64,000 bases of DNA from Ruminococcus sp. NK3A76 (GCF_000686125.1 NZ_JMMA01000002.1:2294001-2358000); one strand, 5' to 3'. Numbered from the stretch's first letter, positions 26,115 through 35,877 are shown. Translations and numbers: made by a program. The notes: generated from the sequence alone by a model not told the origin.

Positions 26115-29100
26115 ATGAAAAGATCTTGGAAGCGTGTGACGGCAGGTCTGCTGGCACTGGCCATGGCGGCCGGCACGATACCGGCAAATGCCCAGTGGAG
26201 GGATATTCTCGTTAGCAGCGGCATTGTCGCCCATGCGATCGACGGGCTTGAAGGCGAGGGCACAAAGGATAACCCATACCAGATTAGGTCGTTGGACGAT
26301 TTTCAAATGTATTTAAGTGTAAGCGAAGGAGATACCAAATATATCCAGCTCAAGGAAGACATTAATGTTAATGATTATATTACCATAACTAAGGATACAT
26401 ATATCACAGGCGATCATAAGCTTTATGCTCACTACAATATAAATATCAATAATGAGGCAACTGTTACTATAGACGGACCGACTGTCGAATGTGCCGACAT
26501 CAACAATTCCATTTCCAGCACGCTGAATATTGTCAGTGGAGCTGTTAAAGTATATCGTATTATAAATTATGATAAAGCTGTTCTCAATATCACCGGCGGC
26601 TATTTCGATGGTTTAATTGAAAGAGCAGGTGTTGTTAGTATCACCGGCGGCAAGTTCAACAAAGATATGAATGAAGAAAATCTTATATCTTTTATCGACA
26701 CAGATAAATATTTCGTATATGAAGATTCAGACTGGTTCCACGTCCTGCCGAAGAACCTCCCCTACAAGTCAGCTAAAACGGCTGGCACCAATGTCGTGTA
26801 TACCGATGCAAAGGCTGAGACATATATCCCTGTCACAGATTCCAAGTCTGCCGTGACATGGACAAGCGGCACATATGTTGTGAGCGGCGAGGTTGAGATA
26901 GATGAGCGCATCACCGTAGACGGCACGGTTGACCTTATCCTCACAGACGGCGCTAAGCTGACGGCAAGCAAGGGTATCACTGTCGTTAAGGAGAGCGACA
27001 GCGTTATCAACACCCTCAATATCTTCGGGCAGGCAGCAGGCACGGGTGCGCTGATTGCAACCGGCGCACATGCTTCAGCCGGCATCGGCGGCGGTCTCGG
27101 AAAGCAAGGCGGCACTGTAACTATCAATGGCGGTAAGGTAACGGCGACCGGCTCCGATTATTCTGCAGCCGGTATCGGCGGCGGTTACAGTGGCGCAGGC
27201 GGCACTGTAACTATCAACGGCGGTAAGGTAACGGCGACCGGCTCCGATTCTGCAGCCGGTATCGGCGGCGGTGAAGGTGGCGCAGGCGGCACTGTAACTA
27301 TCAATGGCGGTCAGGTAACGGCGACCGGCTCCGATTATGCAGCCGGTATCGGCGGCGGTTTCGGAAAGCAAGGCGGTACTGTAATTGTCAACGGCGGTAA
27401 TGTTACAGCTGTAGGCGGTGGCTATGCAGCCGGTATCGGCGGCGGTTATAATGGTGCTGGCGGCGCTGTAACTATCAACGGCGGTCAGGTAACGGCTACC
27501 GGTGGCGTGCATTCGGTCGGCATCGGCAAAGGTGAAGGTGCTCCAGACAACGGAACACTCACTATCGGCGACAGCCTTGTATTACAGAACAGCTCAAATA
27601 ACGCTGATTGGAAAAAAGTCGATAATAACAACGGATATGCACGCACTCGCTACATGAGAACTGCAAAGAAACTGGTTCCCGGGCAGTTTTTAGGTGTCGG
27701 AGATCAGATATTCTTTGAGGAGGACACTTGTATTGCTGCTGCCGACAAAACAGATAAGCTCAATGCGAATTACACCAGTATGCTGTATCGTGTGGAATTC
27801 AGCTCTGATAGAAGTGATTATTGGTTTTATTTTGACAGTGATATATATGTAATTGATACAAACGAAACTTTGCCAGTACCACATATCCTTGCAGCAATAA
27901 CTATCCCAAGCGCACCGCTCACCCCTGCCCCCACCGGCTTCTGGGTATCAGACGGCTCGGGCACAGAGACCGACCCGTATATATTCGGTCTTACGCCAGT
28001 GCTGACAATAGGCGCCATCTCAGACCTTGAACTGACCTACGGCTATACAAGCGGAGCGCTCAGTGTTGATGCGGCGGCAGATGAGGGGTATACTCTCAGC
28101 TATCAGTGGTACAAAAACACGGCTGATTCCAACACAGGCGGCACAGCGATAAGCGGTGCCACATCTGCAAGCTATACTATACCCACAGGCAAAAACGCAG
28201 GCACGGAGGAGTATTACTACTGCGTTGTCACAGCCACAAATACCACTAAGACCGTGACAAGGACTTCCAATGCAGCAACAGTGACAGTCGCCAAGGCAGA
28301 CCCGCTGACGACCGCCCCGACAGCCAAGGAAAACCTTAAGTACACCGGCACGGCGCAGGCGCTCGTCAATGCGGCTGTAAAAAAAGGCGGCACGGTGTAT
28401 TATGGTATCGGTGCGATAGAGAAAAACGGCAATTACGTTTTAGCAGGCGATGACCTGAAAGTCGGCAGGATATTCAAGCCTTCCAACTACAGCGGCTTTA
28501 ATTTCCCACAGGGCTACAGCGTGAAGATCGGAGAAGCTACTTGCGCTCCATACTCGGGCACGACAGTTTCGTCTGCCGCAGGAATGGTTAACGTGTTTTA
28601 TGATAGCAATATCGATCTCCAAAGGTATAGGATCATGTACGGCAATCACCAATTCCGTGATTTAAGTGCCGGCTGTGATGCCCTGAAGATCACTGACATT
28701 AACGATGAACAACATCTTATCACCGTCGAAGAAGTCGATTCCGCAGCCGCTGTCAGCTGGGGCGAGACAGGCGCTCTCCCCACAGCAGCAAATGTCGGCA
28801 CATATCCTGTATACTATAAGGTTGACGGCGGCACAAACTATAACGATGTTGCAGCAACAAAGATAGCTGATGTGACTATAGGTGTAGCCGATAACGGCTG
28901 GAAGACAGCCCCTGTCCTCGTAAGCGACCTGATGTATCTCGGAACACCTGTGAGCCTTATCAAGACACCCGGCACACCTAAGTTCGGCGAAGCAGATACT
29001 GCGCTCTACGCAGTAACGACGACCGACACAGCCCCTCTTGAATCTGCAGATGTATGGACAACATACGATAACATCAAGGCAAACGAAGCCGGAACATATT

Positions 29101-30338
29101 ATTTATGGTATAAGAACTCATCTGCCAGCACCAACTGGAACGCTGTAGCCCCCACAAAGCTCGGCGCAGTGACCGTGACCCAGAAATCTGAACAGACCTG
29201 GACGATTTCAATGCCCGACTACAACTACGACGGCACAGCTCACGAGCCTGCTATCGAAGGCACTACCTACGGCAAGCTGACATATACATACTTTACCTCG
29301 GCAGGCATCTGCATCGGCACTACCGCTCCCACAGAACCGGGAGACTACAGAGTGGGACTTGCAGCAAGCGGCGATGAGACGCACTTCTCCAGATACGAGT
29401 CGGTAGAGTACACTATCAGGGGTGCAAGGTTCAACGCAGGAAACACAGTCAGCTTCAAGGATAAAGTCGAGTTTAACTTCCTCGTAGAGGCAACTGATCC
29501 AGCTGCTGTTGAGGGCGCATATGTTGTCTTTACATATGACCACTACGGCGAGAAGATGACCGTGAAGAAAGCCATTGATAAGAGCGACAGAAACGGCAAG
29601 TATTACCGTGTAAGATTACCTCTCACAGCCTCTGAAATGGCAGTAGATATCAAGGCAGAGCTCTATCTTGCAAGCCTTGACAAGCCCATAGACACCAAGA
29701 CAAGAAGCATAAAGGACTACGCCGAAGCTGCAATAATGGCAGACCTTGACGGCGCAGATGTTTTAAAGGCAATGCTTAACTACGGCGGCTATACTCAGAC
29801 TGCACTCGGTAACAATACAAGCCTTCTCGCAAACAGTGGTGAAGGCATAGCAGTTGATGTTTCCACTATTGTTCCTAAGAGCGAAACAACATTCTTAAGG
29901 CCTGTTGCTGCCAATGGCGCAAAGGTAACATACAAGGGCTCTACGGTCATGACAAAGAGCGATGTGTTTGTACGTCACTACTTTGGTGTTGACAAGAGCA
30001 TTACTGCCGCAGAACTCAATGCAGTTAAGATCAATGTCGGCGATAAGGAGGTATCATTCAAGGAGCTCCTCAAGAACAGCGCCGGATATTACTACGATGT
30101 GGCTCCTGAACTCGCATATGATCTTGACAGAGAAACTGACAGGATAACCGTATACGGATTTGCAGGTGCAGAAACAGCAGACAGCGCTAATGCGATCAAT
30201 ATCGAAAACTACAATGTTATCGACTACTGCGAGGCTGTTGCAAATAATGCAGATCAGTCAGCTGCAAACAAGAACATGGTAAAGGCGCTCTACGCGTATT
30301 ACAAGGCCGCAAAGGCTTATGTTGACAAGAGGTCATGA
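26115..30338 (+). CDS. Large secreted surface protein with glycine-rich beta-helix, MBG/Ig-like repeats and a shared C-terminal domain
   Basis: 1407 residues. ATG 26115 (AGGGGG upstream) opens a signal peptide MKRSWKRVTAGLLALAMAAG...PANA. Residues 45-210 look like a beta-helix start; residues about 315-475 hold six repeats of roughly 26 residues (GGTVTINGGKVTATGSD, AAGIGGG) of the carbohydrate-binding/beta-solenoid kind. Then an Ig-like domain (SYQWYKNTADSNTGGTAISG), MBG-like units (APTAKENLKYTGTAQALVNA) and, from about residue 1020, a domain shared with the protein at 45.8 kb. No LPxTG motif or C-terminal anchor is visible, so the shared domain may mediate attachment. Confidence 0.85.
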   Translation: MKRSWKRVTAGLLALAMAAGTIPANAQWRDILVSSGIVAHAIDGLEGEGTKDNPYQIRSLDDFQMYLSVSEGDTKYIQLKEDINVNDYITITKDTYITGDHKLYAHYNININNEATVTIDGPTVECADINNSISSTLNIVSGAVKVYRIINYDKAVLNITGGYFDGLIERAGVVSITGGKFNKDMNEENLISFIDTDKYFVYEDSDWFHVLPKNLPYKSAKTAGTNVVYTDAKAETYIPVTDSKSAVTWTSGTYVVSGEVEIDERITVDGTVDLILTDGAKLTASKGITVVKESDSVINTLNIFGQAAGTGALIATGAHASAGIGGGLGKQGGTVTINGGKVTATGSDYSAAGIGGGYSGAGGTVTINGGKVTATGSDSAAGIGGGEGGAGGTVTINGGQVTATGSDYAAGIGGGFGKQGGTVIVNGGNVTAVGGGYAAGIGGGYNGAGGAVTINGGQVTATGGVHSVGIGKGEGAPDNGTLTIGDSLVLQNSSNNADWKKVDNNNGYARTRYMRTAKKLVPGQFLGVGDQIFFEEDTCIAAADKTDKLNANYTSMLYRVEFSSDRSDYWFYFDSDIYVIDTNETLPVPHILAAITIPSAPLTPAPTGFWVSDGSGTETDPYIFGLTPVLTIGAISDLELTYGYTSGALSVDAAADEGYTLSYQWYKNTADSNTGGTAISGATSASYTIPTGKNAGTEEYYYCVVTATNTTKTVTRTSNAATVTVAKADPLTTAPTAKENLKYTGTAQALVNAAVKKGGTVYYGIGAIEKNGNYVLAGDDLKVGRIFKPSNYSGFNFPQGYSVKIGEATCAPYSGTTVSSAAGMVNVFYDSNIDLQRYRIMYGNHQFRDLSAGCDALKITDINDEQHLITVEEVDSAAAVSWGETGALPTAANVGTYPVYYKVDGGTNYNDVAATKIADVTIGVADNGWKTAPVLVSDLMYLGTPVSLIKTPGTPKFGEADTALYAVTTTDTAPLESADVWTTYDNIKANEAGTYYLWYKNSSASTNWNAVAPTKLGAVTVTQKSEQTWTISMPDYNYDGTAHEPAIEGTTYGKLTYTYFTSAGICIGTTAPTEPGDYRVGLAASGDETHFSRYESVEYTIRGARFNAGNTVSFKDKVEFNFLVEATDPAAVEGAYVVFTYDHYGEKMTVKKAIDKSDRNGKYYRVRLPLTASEMAVDIKAELYLASLDKPIDTKTRSIKDYAEAAIMADLDGADVLKAMLNYGGYTQTALGNNTSLLANSGEGIAVDVSTIVPKSETTFLRPVAANGAKVTYKGSTVMTKSDVFVRHYFGVDKSITAAELNAVKINVGDKEVSFKELLKNSAGYYYDVAPELAYDLDRETDRITVYGFAGAETADSANAINIENYNVIDYCEAVANNADQSAANKNMVKALYAYYKAAKAYVDKRS
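27075..27535 (+). repeat. In-gene tandem repeat of about 78-81 bp
   Basis: Six units built on GGCGGCACTGTAACTATCAA and GCAGCCGGTATCGGCGGCGG. They encode the glycine-rich beta-solenoid and could vary in number by slipped pairing or recombination. The open frames on the opposite strand here are shadows of this repeat. Confidence 0.85.
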
Positions 30339-30395
30339 GCTGCCGCAAAACAAACCGATAACAAAGAAGGTGCTGTTGCACCGACAAAACAAAGA

Positions 30396-30434
30396 AAGAC
30401 GCTTGACACACCAAAAAGGTAGTGCGGGCGTCTT
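30396..30434 (+). terminator. Terminator of the surface-protein gene
   Basis: AAGACGC pairs with GCGTCTT around an inner CACC/GGT pairing, followed by ATTTTG. Confidence 0.75.
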
Positions 30435-30486
30435 ATTTTGTAGAACGATCCAATTGTAAAACTCATTAAAAACTTCAGCAGATCCC

Positions 30487-30590
30487 TCTTCGGGTGTGAG
30501 GCTCTGGAGATGAGCGATGAGTAAACGGCTTATATCATCAACGTTAGTTTTGCATAGTTTCATCTGCGCACTTTACCGAAAAGCATATGC
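30487..30590 (+). repeat. Degraded copy of the XRE-gene 3-prime end and its downstream module
   Basis: TCTTCGGGTGTGAG and GAGATGAGCGATGAGTAA correspond to the last codons (FGCETSELSDE-stop) of the XRE gene at 10.4 kb, and ATCATCAACGT..AGTTTTGCATA..TTTCAT, CACTTTACCGAAAA follow in the same order as at 10.48-10.53 kb. A relic of a duplicated HTH locus. The segment 30600-30733 shows no credible gene. Confidence 0.7.
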
Positions 30591-30733
30591 CGTGTACTTG
30601 AAACCTTGAAAAAATGAGGGCTGTCTGTTGACTTTATTGTCTGTAAATACTAAAGCACCTCTCTCAAATATCAGTGCTCTGCTTTGCAGGTCGGGTCGCT
30701 TGAATCATATGGAAAGAAAAAAGGCCTGTTTCA

Positions 30734-30762
30734 TTGACATAGCAGAGAATTTTTGGTATAAT
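30734..30762 (+). promoter_or_regulatory. Promoter of the MATE / Cas10-like operon
   Basis: TTGACA, 17-base spacer, TATAAT, 100 bases before the MATE start. With no terminator found between 30863 and 36259, all five genes can be read from it. Confidence 0.8.
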
Positions 30763-30862
30763 GAGATAAGAAATACAGCTTTTTTTGGCATAAATGCAAC
30801 ACCTCACATTCTTCGTGCGCTATTGCCGAAGGATTTGTTGATAGATTTAAGAGGACAGGAAA

Positions 30863-32209
30863 ATGATAAAAGATAAAACTCAAAATATGATAAAGATCGC
30901 TGTGCCTGCTGTGCTGGAAAGTCTGGTGACCGTGATCGTTACCACGATAGATACAAAGATGATCTCTGTTTTGGGCAAACAGCAGATCTCAGCAGTGTCA
31001 TTTACGACCCAGCCAAAGCTCATATTCTTTGCGATATTCTTTGCGCTCGGTACGGCCACCTCAGTATTCACGGCACAGGCATTCGGAAAAAAGGACAAGG
31101 AAGAAGCAAACAGGTACTTTATCTCCGTTATGCGTATCTCAACAATTCTGGCAATTGTTCTGGGCATTCTTCTGGCTGTTTTTGCACGTCCCGTGATGAT
31201 GCTTTGCAACAGGCAGCCTGATACCATTGATATGTCGGTATCTTTTTTCAGGATCGTGATGGGGTTTATGGTATTTCAATCCCTTTCCACCGTAATGAAT
31301 GCCGCACTTCGTGGTCTTGGCAAAATGAAAGTCACCCTTTACTCCAACATCGGTCTGGGCATTGTGGATATTATTTTTAACTATCTCCTGATAGAAGGAC
31401 ATTTGGGATTTCCCCGTCTGGAGATCGCAGGTGATGCTATCGCTACGGTATTGGGTACTGTTGCCGCAACGATGATCAGCTTTTTTGCCATACGCAAAAA
31501 CTCTGATTATTTAAGTCTTCGTTCTATCTTTGATCTGAAAACAAGATCGGGCAAGGACGTCACAAATAACATTCGTTCCAAAGCAGGCAACATTGTGTTT
31601 GAAAACATTTTTACAAGAATAGGCTTTCTTCTTTCGAGTATCATTACATCAGGGCTCTCGTCTGATAAAACGGCAGTCTATACGGTAGCCATGATACTTT
31701 TAGCTTATTCCTTTGCATTCGGCGACGGCATACAGAACGCTGTCATTTCCCTCACAGGGCGCAGCTTTGGAGCAAAACAATATGACGATCTGCGGCAATA
31801 CTATCGGGTCAGCATAATGATCGGGATATTATGCTCTGTTTTTCTCTGTGCAGTTTATACAGGCGGCTCGAATTTCTTTTTCGGCTTGTATTTTAACGAC
31901 AAGGACTCTGTTTCCGAGGGCTTTAAGATGAGCTGTATTGCTGCGGGGCTTACTATTTTGCAGATACTTCGTATTATAAATATAGGTACAATGAGAGGAA
32001 TGGGAGAGGTCAAGGATCCGAGGCGTATTGCCACAGCCTGTGTGCTTTTCATCAATCCGGGTCTGAGCTTTCTGTTTACCGCCCTGATGAATATGGAGAT
32101 ATGGGGAATATGGCTTTCATCAATAATAACTCAGATGGTATGGTACATAGTTAGTGCTGTAATGTGCCGCAAGCACCTGAAACGGTATACGACCGAAAAG
32201 GAGAATTGA
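30863..32209 (+). CDS. MATE family efflux transporter
   Basis: 448 residues with about twelve hydrophobic segments and MATE hallmarks (N-terminal IAVPAVLESLVTVIVTTIDT, middle PRLEIAGDAIATVLGTVAA). Exports cationic compounds in exchange for Na+ or H+; substrate unknown. AGAGGA lies upstream. The next gene (Rossmann-like, then Cas10-like) starts one base after its stop, so translation is probably coupled; whether it belongs functionally to the type III-like cassette is open. Confidence 0.9.
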   Translation: MIKDKTQNMIKIAVPAVLESLVTVIVTTIDTKMISVLGKQQISAVSFTTQPKLIFFAIFFALGTATSVFTAQAFGKKDKEEANRYFISVMRISTILAIVLGILLAVFARPVMMLCNRQPDTIDMSVSFFRIVMGFMVFQSLSTVMNAALRGLGKMKVTLYSNIGLGIVDIIFNYLLIEGHLGFPRLEIAGDAIATVLGTVAATMISFFAIRKNSDYLSLRSIFDLKTRSGKDVTNNIRSKAGNIVFENIFTRIGFLLSSIITSGLSSDKTAVYTVAMILLAYSFAFGDGIQNAVISLTGRSFGAKQYDDLRQYYRVSIMIGILCSVFLCAVYTGGSNFFFGLYFNDKDSVSEGFKMSCIAAGLTILQILRIINIGTMRGMGEVKDPRRIATACVLFINPGLSFLFTALMNMEIWGIWLSSIITQMVWYIVSAVMCRKHLKRYTTEKEN

Positions 32210-32210
32210 T

Positions 32211-32594
32211 ATGCTGATAAACTGTACAAATCACCCCTATTCCATATGGAGCGACAAACAGAAAAACGCCGCCAAGGAATACGGCGAAGTGACCGACCTG
32301 CCGTTTCCTGCTGTTCTGCCCCGGTATGACGGAGCTGATCTGCGCCGTCTGACGGAGGAATACTCCGAAAAGATCATCGAGATGAAGCCTGACGCTGTTA
32401 TGGTGGCAGGTGAATTCACCCTTGCGTTTATGCTGGTGGATAAGCTATTGCAGGAAGGGATAAAGGTGATATGTACCTGCTCCACACGGCAGACGACTGA
32501 GGTAAAGCTGCCCGACGGTTCAAACGAAAAGAAAGCCGTATTTGTATTTGAGCGTTTCAGGGAATATGAGTATTACAGGGGGAAAACGGAATGA
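32211..32594 (+). CDS. Small Rossmann-like protein of a Cas10-like locus (candidate Csx accessory)
   Basis: 127 residues. Pattern LINCTNHPYSIWSDKQKNAA, then EVTDLPFPAVLP, EYSEKIIEMKPDAVMVAGEF, TLAFMLVDKLLQEGIKVICT and a tail ending VFVFERFREYEYY: alternating beta and alpha as in a Rossmann-like fold. The size and setting resemble the small Csx15/Csx16/Csx20 accessory proteins of type III CRISPR loci, some proposed as ring nucleases; this assignment is from memory and context, not an alignment. AAGGAG lies seven bases before the ATG, and the stop overlaps the next ATG (ATGA). Confidence 0.55.
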   Translation: MLINCTNHPYSIWSDKQKNAAKEYGEVTDLPFPAVLPRYDGADLRRLTEEYSEKIIEMKPDAVMVAGEFTLAFMLVDKLLQEGIKVICTCSTRQTTEVKLPDGSNEKKAVFVFERFREYEYYRGKTE

Positions 32595-34117
32595 ACGGGG
32601 ATCTGATGAACAAAGAGGTACTATGTATTTTTGATACCAGACAAATACAGCGATATATCTTCCGTTCTAATTCATATTATGATATTCTGGGAGCAAGCGA
32701 CCTTGTCAACGATATTCTGATAGAAGCGATAGAATATGCACTGAAAAACATCGACACGCCGCTTTCGGGATCTGAATATGATCTTTCGACCGACCCCGAC
32801 GCTGCCTGTATCCCCTATTTCAAGTCGGAAAACATAAAGTTCCAGCTTATCATCTGCGCTGCGGGAAATGCTATGTGTATTGTAAGAACAGGCTCGCTTG
32901 CACAAAAGATCATACGGAAGATATCAAGGTATTATCTCGATAACGGCTGCACACTTAATATCGCAGCTTCGGCAGTAGAAAAAACAGATAATATGAGCGA
33001 AGATGTTTTTTCACTCTATAAAAAGCTGGATACTGTTAAGGCTTCTGCCGATAATTGCGAGCCATTAGGCGCTCTTTCTGTCGTTATGAAGGAGCATATC
33101 ACGGGAGATCCCGTGATCGAGCGGGACGAGCAATACGGCGATCATATTGCTATGACATCAAAGCTCAAACGCAGAAAGCTGAGAGACCGCAGACACGATC
33201 TCGGCGTAGAGGACACTCACACGACCAAAGGTGAGGACGGCAAGGATTATCTTGCGGTCATCCATGCTGACGGAAACAATCTTGGTATCACCATAAGCAG
33301 GATACTTGAAAAGGCTGCCGATTATGAGGAGAGCATTCGTATCCGCAGAAGAATAAGCCGGAATATCATGACGCTGTATGATAAGGTCATGGAAAAGACG
33401 CTGGCTGAGCTGAGATCATACTGCGTCGAAAGCTGCGGCTCAGACACCGAATTTGACCGTGAGTTTCTTGTTATCCATCAGGCGGGAGATGATGTAAACT
33501 GCATCTGCAACGCATCTATGGCTTTTCCTTTTATCGAATCATTCTACAAAAATCTTGAGGGTGCATATATATGGGAGTCAGAGACTGTAAAAGTGCCGTT
33601 ATATGTATGTACCGGCATTGCCTTTGTCACACCCGACAGCAGCTTTACTTCTGCCTTCACACTTGCGGAAAGCTGCTGTAAAAGCGCCAAGACAGAAGCC
33701 AAAAAAGAGCATAATCTGAAAAACGGACTTGCCGTTAACTGGATAGATTTTCAGGTATGCGACGATCCGAACTCGCAGGAACTGGGAATGCTCAGGCAAA
33801 GGTATTATGTAACTGATGACAATATAAGACTTTTTCTCAGACCGTATTGCATGGATACAAATCAGGACTCGTCTTATGAAATGCTAAAGCACAAAGTGCT
33901 GGGATTATCACAGCTGGAGCTGACAAAAGCACAAAGAAGCATTCTCAGGCAGTCATATGTTATAGGGCGAATGGAATTTGGTCATTGGGTCATGAGCATG
34001 GAAAAGAATGGTATTGACCTTGTTGCCGCTCTGGGCGCTCCTCTGTATAAAGACAGCGAATCCAAGCTGCACGCCGCCTGGTTTGACGCTGTCGAGATAA
34101 GTGATTTTTTGAGGTAG
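32591..34117 (+). CDS. Cas10/Cmr2-like palm-domain protein without HD nuclease
   Basis: 508 residues. The N-terminus (LCIFDTRQIQRYIF, YDILGASDLVND, residues 11-41) matches the first palm-like part of Cas10/Cmr2. The second palm has YLAVIHADGNNLG (Asp227) and HQAGDD (Asp300-Asp301), the nucleotidyl-cyclase motif seen as GGDD in Cas10. No HD domain precedes it and no CxxC zinc finger is seen. With the metal ligands kept, it may make cyclic oligoadenylate or another nucleotide signal (inference). Flanked by Csx10-like and Csx19-like genes in one operon. Confidence 0.8.
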   Translation: MNGDLMNKEVLCIFDTRQIQRYIFRSNSYYDILGASDLVNDILIEAIEYALKNIDTPLSGSEYDLSTDPDAACIPYFKSENIKFQLIICAAGNAMCIVRTGSLAQKIIRKISRYYLDNGCTLNIAASAVEKTDNMSEDVFSLYKKLDTVKASADNCEPLGALSVVMKEHITGDPVIERDEQYGDHIAMTSKLKRRKLRDRRHDLGVEDTHTTKGEDGKDYLAVIHADGNNLGITISRILEKAADYEESIRIRRRISRNIMTLYDKVMEKTLAELRSYCVESCGSDTEFDREFLVIHQAGDDVNCICNASMAFPFIESFYKNLEGAYIWESETVKVPLYVCTGIAFVTPDSSFTSAFTLAESCCKSAKTEAKKEHNLKNGLAVNWIDFQVCDDPNSQELGMLRQRYYVTDDNIRLFLRPYCMDTNQDSSYEMLKHKVLGLSQLELTKAQRSILRQSYVIGRMEFGHWVMSMEKNGIDLVAALGAPLYKDSESKLHAAWFDAVEISDFLR

Positions 34118-34125
34118 ACTAAACT

Positions 34126-35877
34126 ATGTATATTGTTCTTATGAAAACGATAGGTGAGGTCGCATTTGAAAGCTGTATAAAAATGTCTGTGGGCTTTCGC
34201 TGCGATGTTCCCTTTGATGATCTTGATCTTCCCTTCTTCTCCCTCAGCGAACTCTTCAAGGACAAGGGTATAGATATTGCTGACGCTGTGATAGGCGCCG
34301 CTTATCCGTCAGGATATACAAGTATTGTTGATGCAGTAAAAAAGCTGCGGTATGTATGTCCCGATTGCTCGCAATATATCAGGCGTATGTTTGTCAACGA
34401 GCATTATATAGAAAAAAAGGGCTACAGCATAAGAAGCCTTAAGGCAGGACAGGAATACTATGCGTATATCAGCTTTGATGAAGAAAAAATGCCTAAGATC
34501 AAAGAGCGTATAGAAAGCATAACTCAGCTTGGCATTGTCGATGAAGGTATAACTGGAGAAGTCTCTCTGACTATCTCACAGGTCCCAATGGTAAATGACA
34601 GCAGTCTTGATCTGTTGCCATTTTGCAATTACCGGAGTCTTGGATTTACGCTGATGCTGTCTACACCCACCTGTGTTTATTCACCTTTTTCCGAAGGGGC
34701 TTCTACATATTTGTATATTCCCGGGGGTGTGATAAAGGAAGGACTTAAACAGCTGATCGGACATACGGGAGCTGTCAATTGGGATGAGCTGCGGTGTGCC
34801 AATGCCTACATAGGCACCGAAGGGAAAAGACTGCTGCCCCTTCCTGCGTGTGTTTCTGCAATAAAGCTTGAACGTGAGCAACTTCGCTACCGCCTGTCTT
34901 CGGACAAGAGAAACGATGAAACGGAGCATCATACCGATCTTTCCGATGTATATTCAGAGAATGTAACGGAGCACCTTATTCGATATGTCCGTCCCGAAAC
35001 AGAAAAAATAGCTGCCGCAAACGGTGAAACGCTCGATGCGCTGTCACCGGGTCAGATGTTTTGCGGCATTATCTACGGCTCAGACAGTGAGATACGCACA
35101 ATTGCATCTCATCTGAACGATAACCCTGTCATCAATCTCGAGATGCTTTCTGCAGGCGGATATGGTGAAGCATATGTAAAAGTGACTGAGGTAAAGGAAG
35201 AAGAAACCAGAACAGAGGAGCCGGCAGTTTGCTTTGACATCTGCTGCTTATCAGATACGCTTATCATTGATGATAACGGAATGGCTGCCTGCCGTGAGGA
35301 GGAGCTTCTGCGGGAGATCGAGCGTATTCTCGGTGTCAGCGGAAAGCTCAGTATCGTCGGAAAGTATACGAATATCTGCAATGACCGCAGTGCCGGCAGA
35401 GCAGTCAAGCGCTGCTTTGCAAAAGGTTCTGTATTACGTCTGAGAACGACCGACGGGGAGCCTGTCAACATTGCGCCCATACATCACTGCTTTGTCGGTG
35501 AAAGAACAAACGAAGGCTATGGAGAACTGGCGGCTTTCCCCGCAGTTGATATGTACTACAGGATAGGAGAAGAACTGCCCCCCTACCGTCGCAGAATGGA
35601 ATACAAAACTACTATCACAGACCTTAATAAAGGCTCGGAATTTACCTTGAATGTTCTGAAAAGTATTCTTCGTGACAGGATAAGGGGGCTGGGGTTCATT
35701 GACCGTTCGGAATACAAAAGCGGTATTCCTGCGGACAAGCTGTATCCTGCGGAGCTTATATCAATGATAAAAAACCGCTTTGACCCTTCGCTGTCCGAAG
35801 ATGTGACAAAAAAATGGTATCTTGAAGGATTGGAGGAGAATGGGTATGATCAAGCTTCCTTTGGAAAAGATCCCTGA
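34126..35877 (+). CDS. Multi-RAMP protein, Csx10-like
   Basis: 583 residues. At least three RAMP-type glycine-rich loops: QLGIVDEGITGEVSL (about 135-147), EMLSAGGYGEAYVKV (339-353) and FVGERTNEGYGEL (456-468); also IPGGVIKEGLKQLIG near 198-212, the typical second RAMP motif. This is the layout of Csx10, the large Cas5/Cas7-related subunit of type III-D. In normal complexes it contacts crRNA; no crRNA source is visible here. Starts eight bases after the Cas10-like gene and overlaps the next gene. Confidence 0.7.
   Translation: MYIVLMKTIGEVAFESCIKMSVGFRCDVPFDDLDLPFFSLSELFKDKGIDIADAVIGAAYPSGYTSIVDAVKKLRYVCPDCSQYIRRMFVNEHYIEKKGYSIRSLKAGQEYYAYISFDEEKMPKIKERIESITQLGIVDEGITGEVSLTISQVPMVNDSSLDLLPFCNYRSLGFTLMLSTPTCVYSPFSEGASTYLYIPGGVIKEGLKQLIGHTGAVNWDELRCANAYIGTEGKRLLPLPACVSAIKLEREQLRYRLSSDKRNDETEHHTDLSDVYSENVTEHLIRYVRPETEKIAAANGETLDALSPGQMFCGIIYGSDSEIRTIASHLNDNPVINLEMLSAGGYGEAYVKVTEVKEEETRTEEPAVCFDICCLSDTLIIDDNGMAACREEELLREIERILGVSGKLSIVGKYTNICNDRSAGRAVKRCFAKGSVLRLRTTDGEPVNIAPIHHCFVGERTNEGYGELAAFPAVDMYYRIGEELPPYRRRMEYKTTITDLNKGSEFTLNVLKSILRDRIRGLGFIDRSEYKSGIPADKLYPAELISMIKNRFDPSLSEDVTKKWYLEGLEENGYDQASFGKDP

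Noticed and set aside
27075-27512. Long open frames on the minus strand opposite the glycine-rich repeats
   Set aside because: They mirror the repeat of the real plus-strand gene, lack a ribosome site and have repetitive nonsense composition.
30628-30876. 82-codon ORF before the MATE gene
   Set aside because: It covers the consensus promoter at 30734-30762, has no ribosome site and no protein character.
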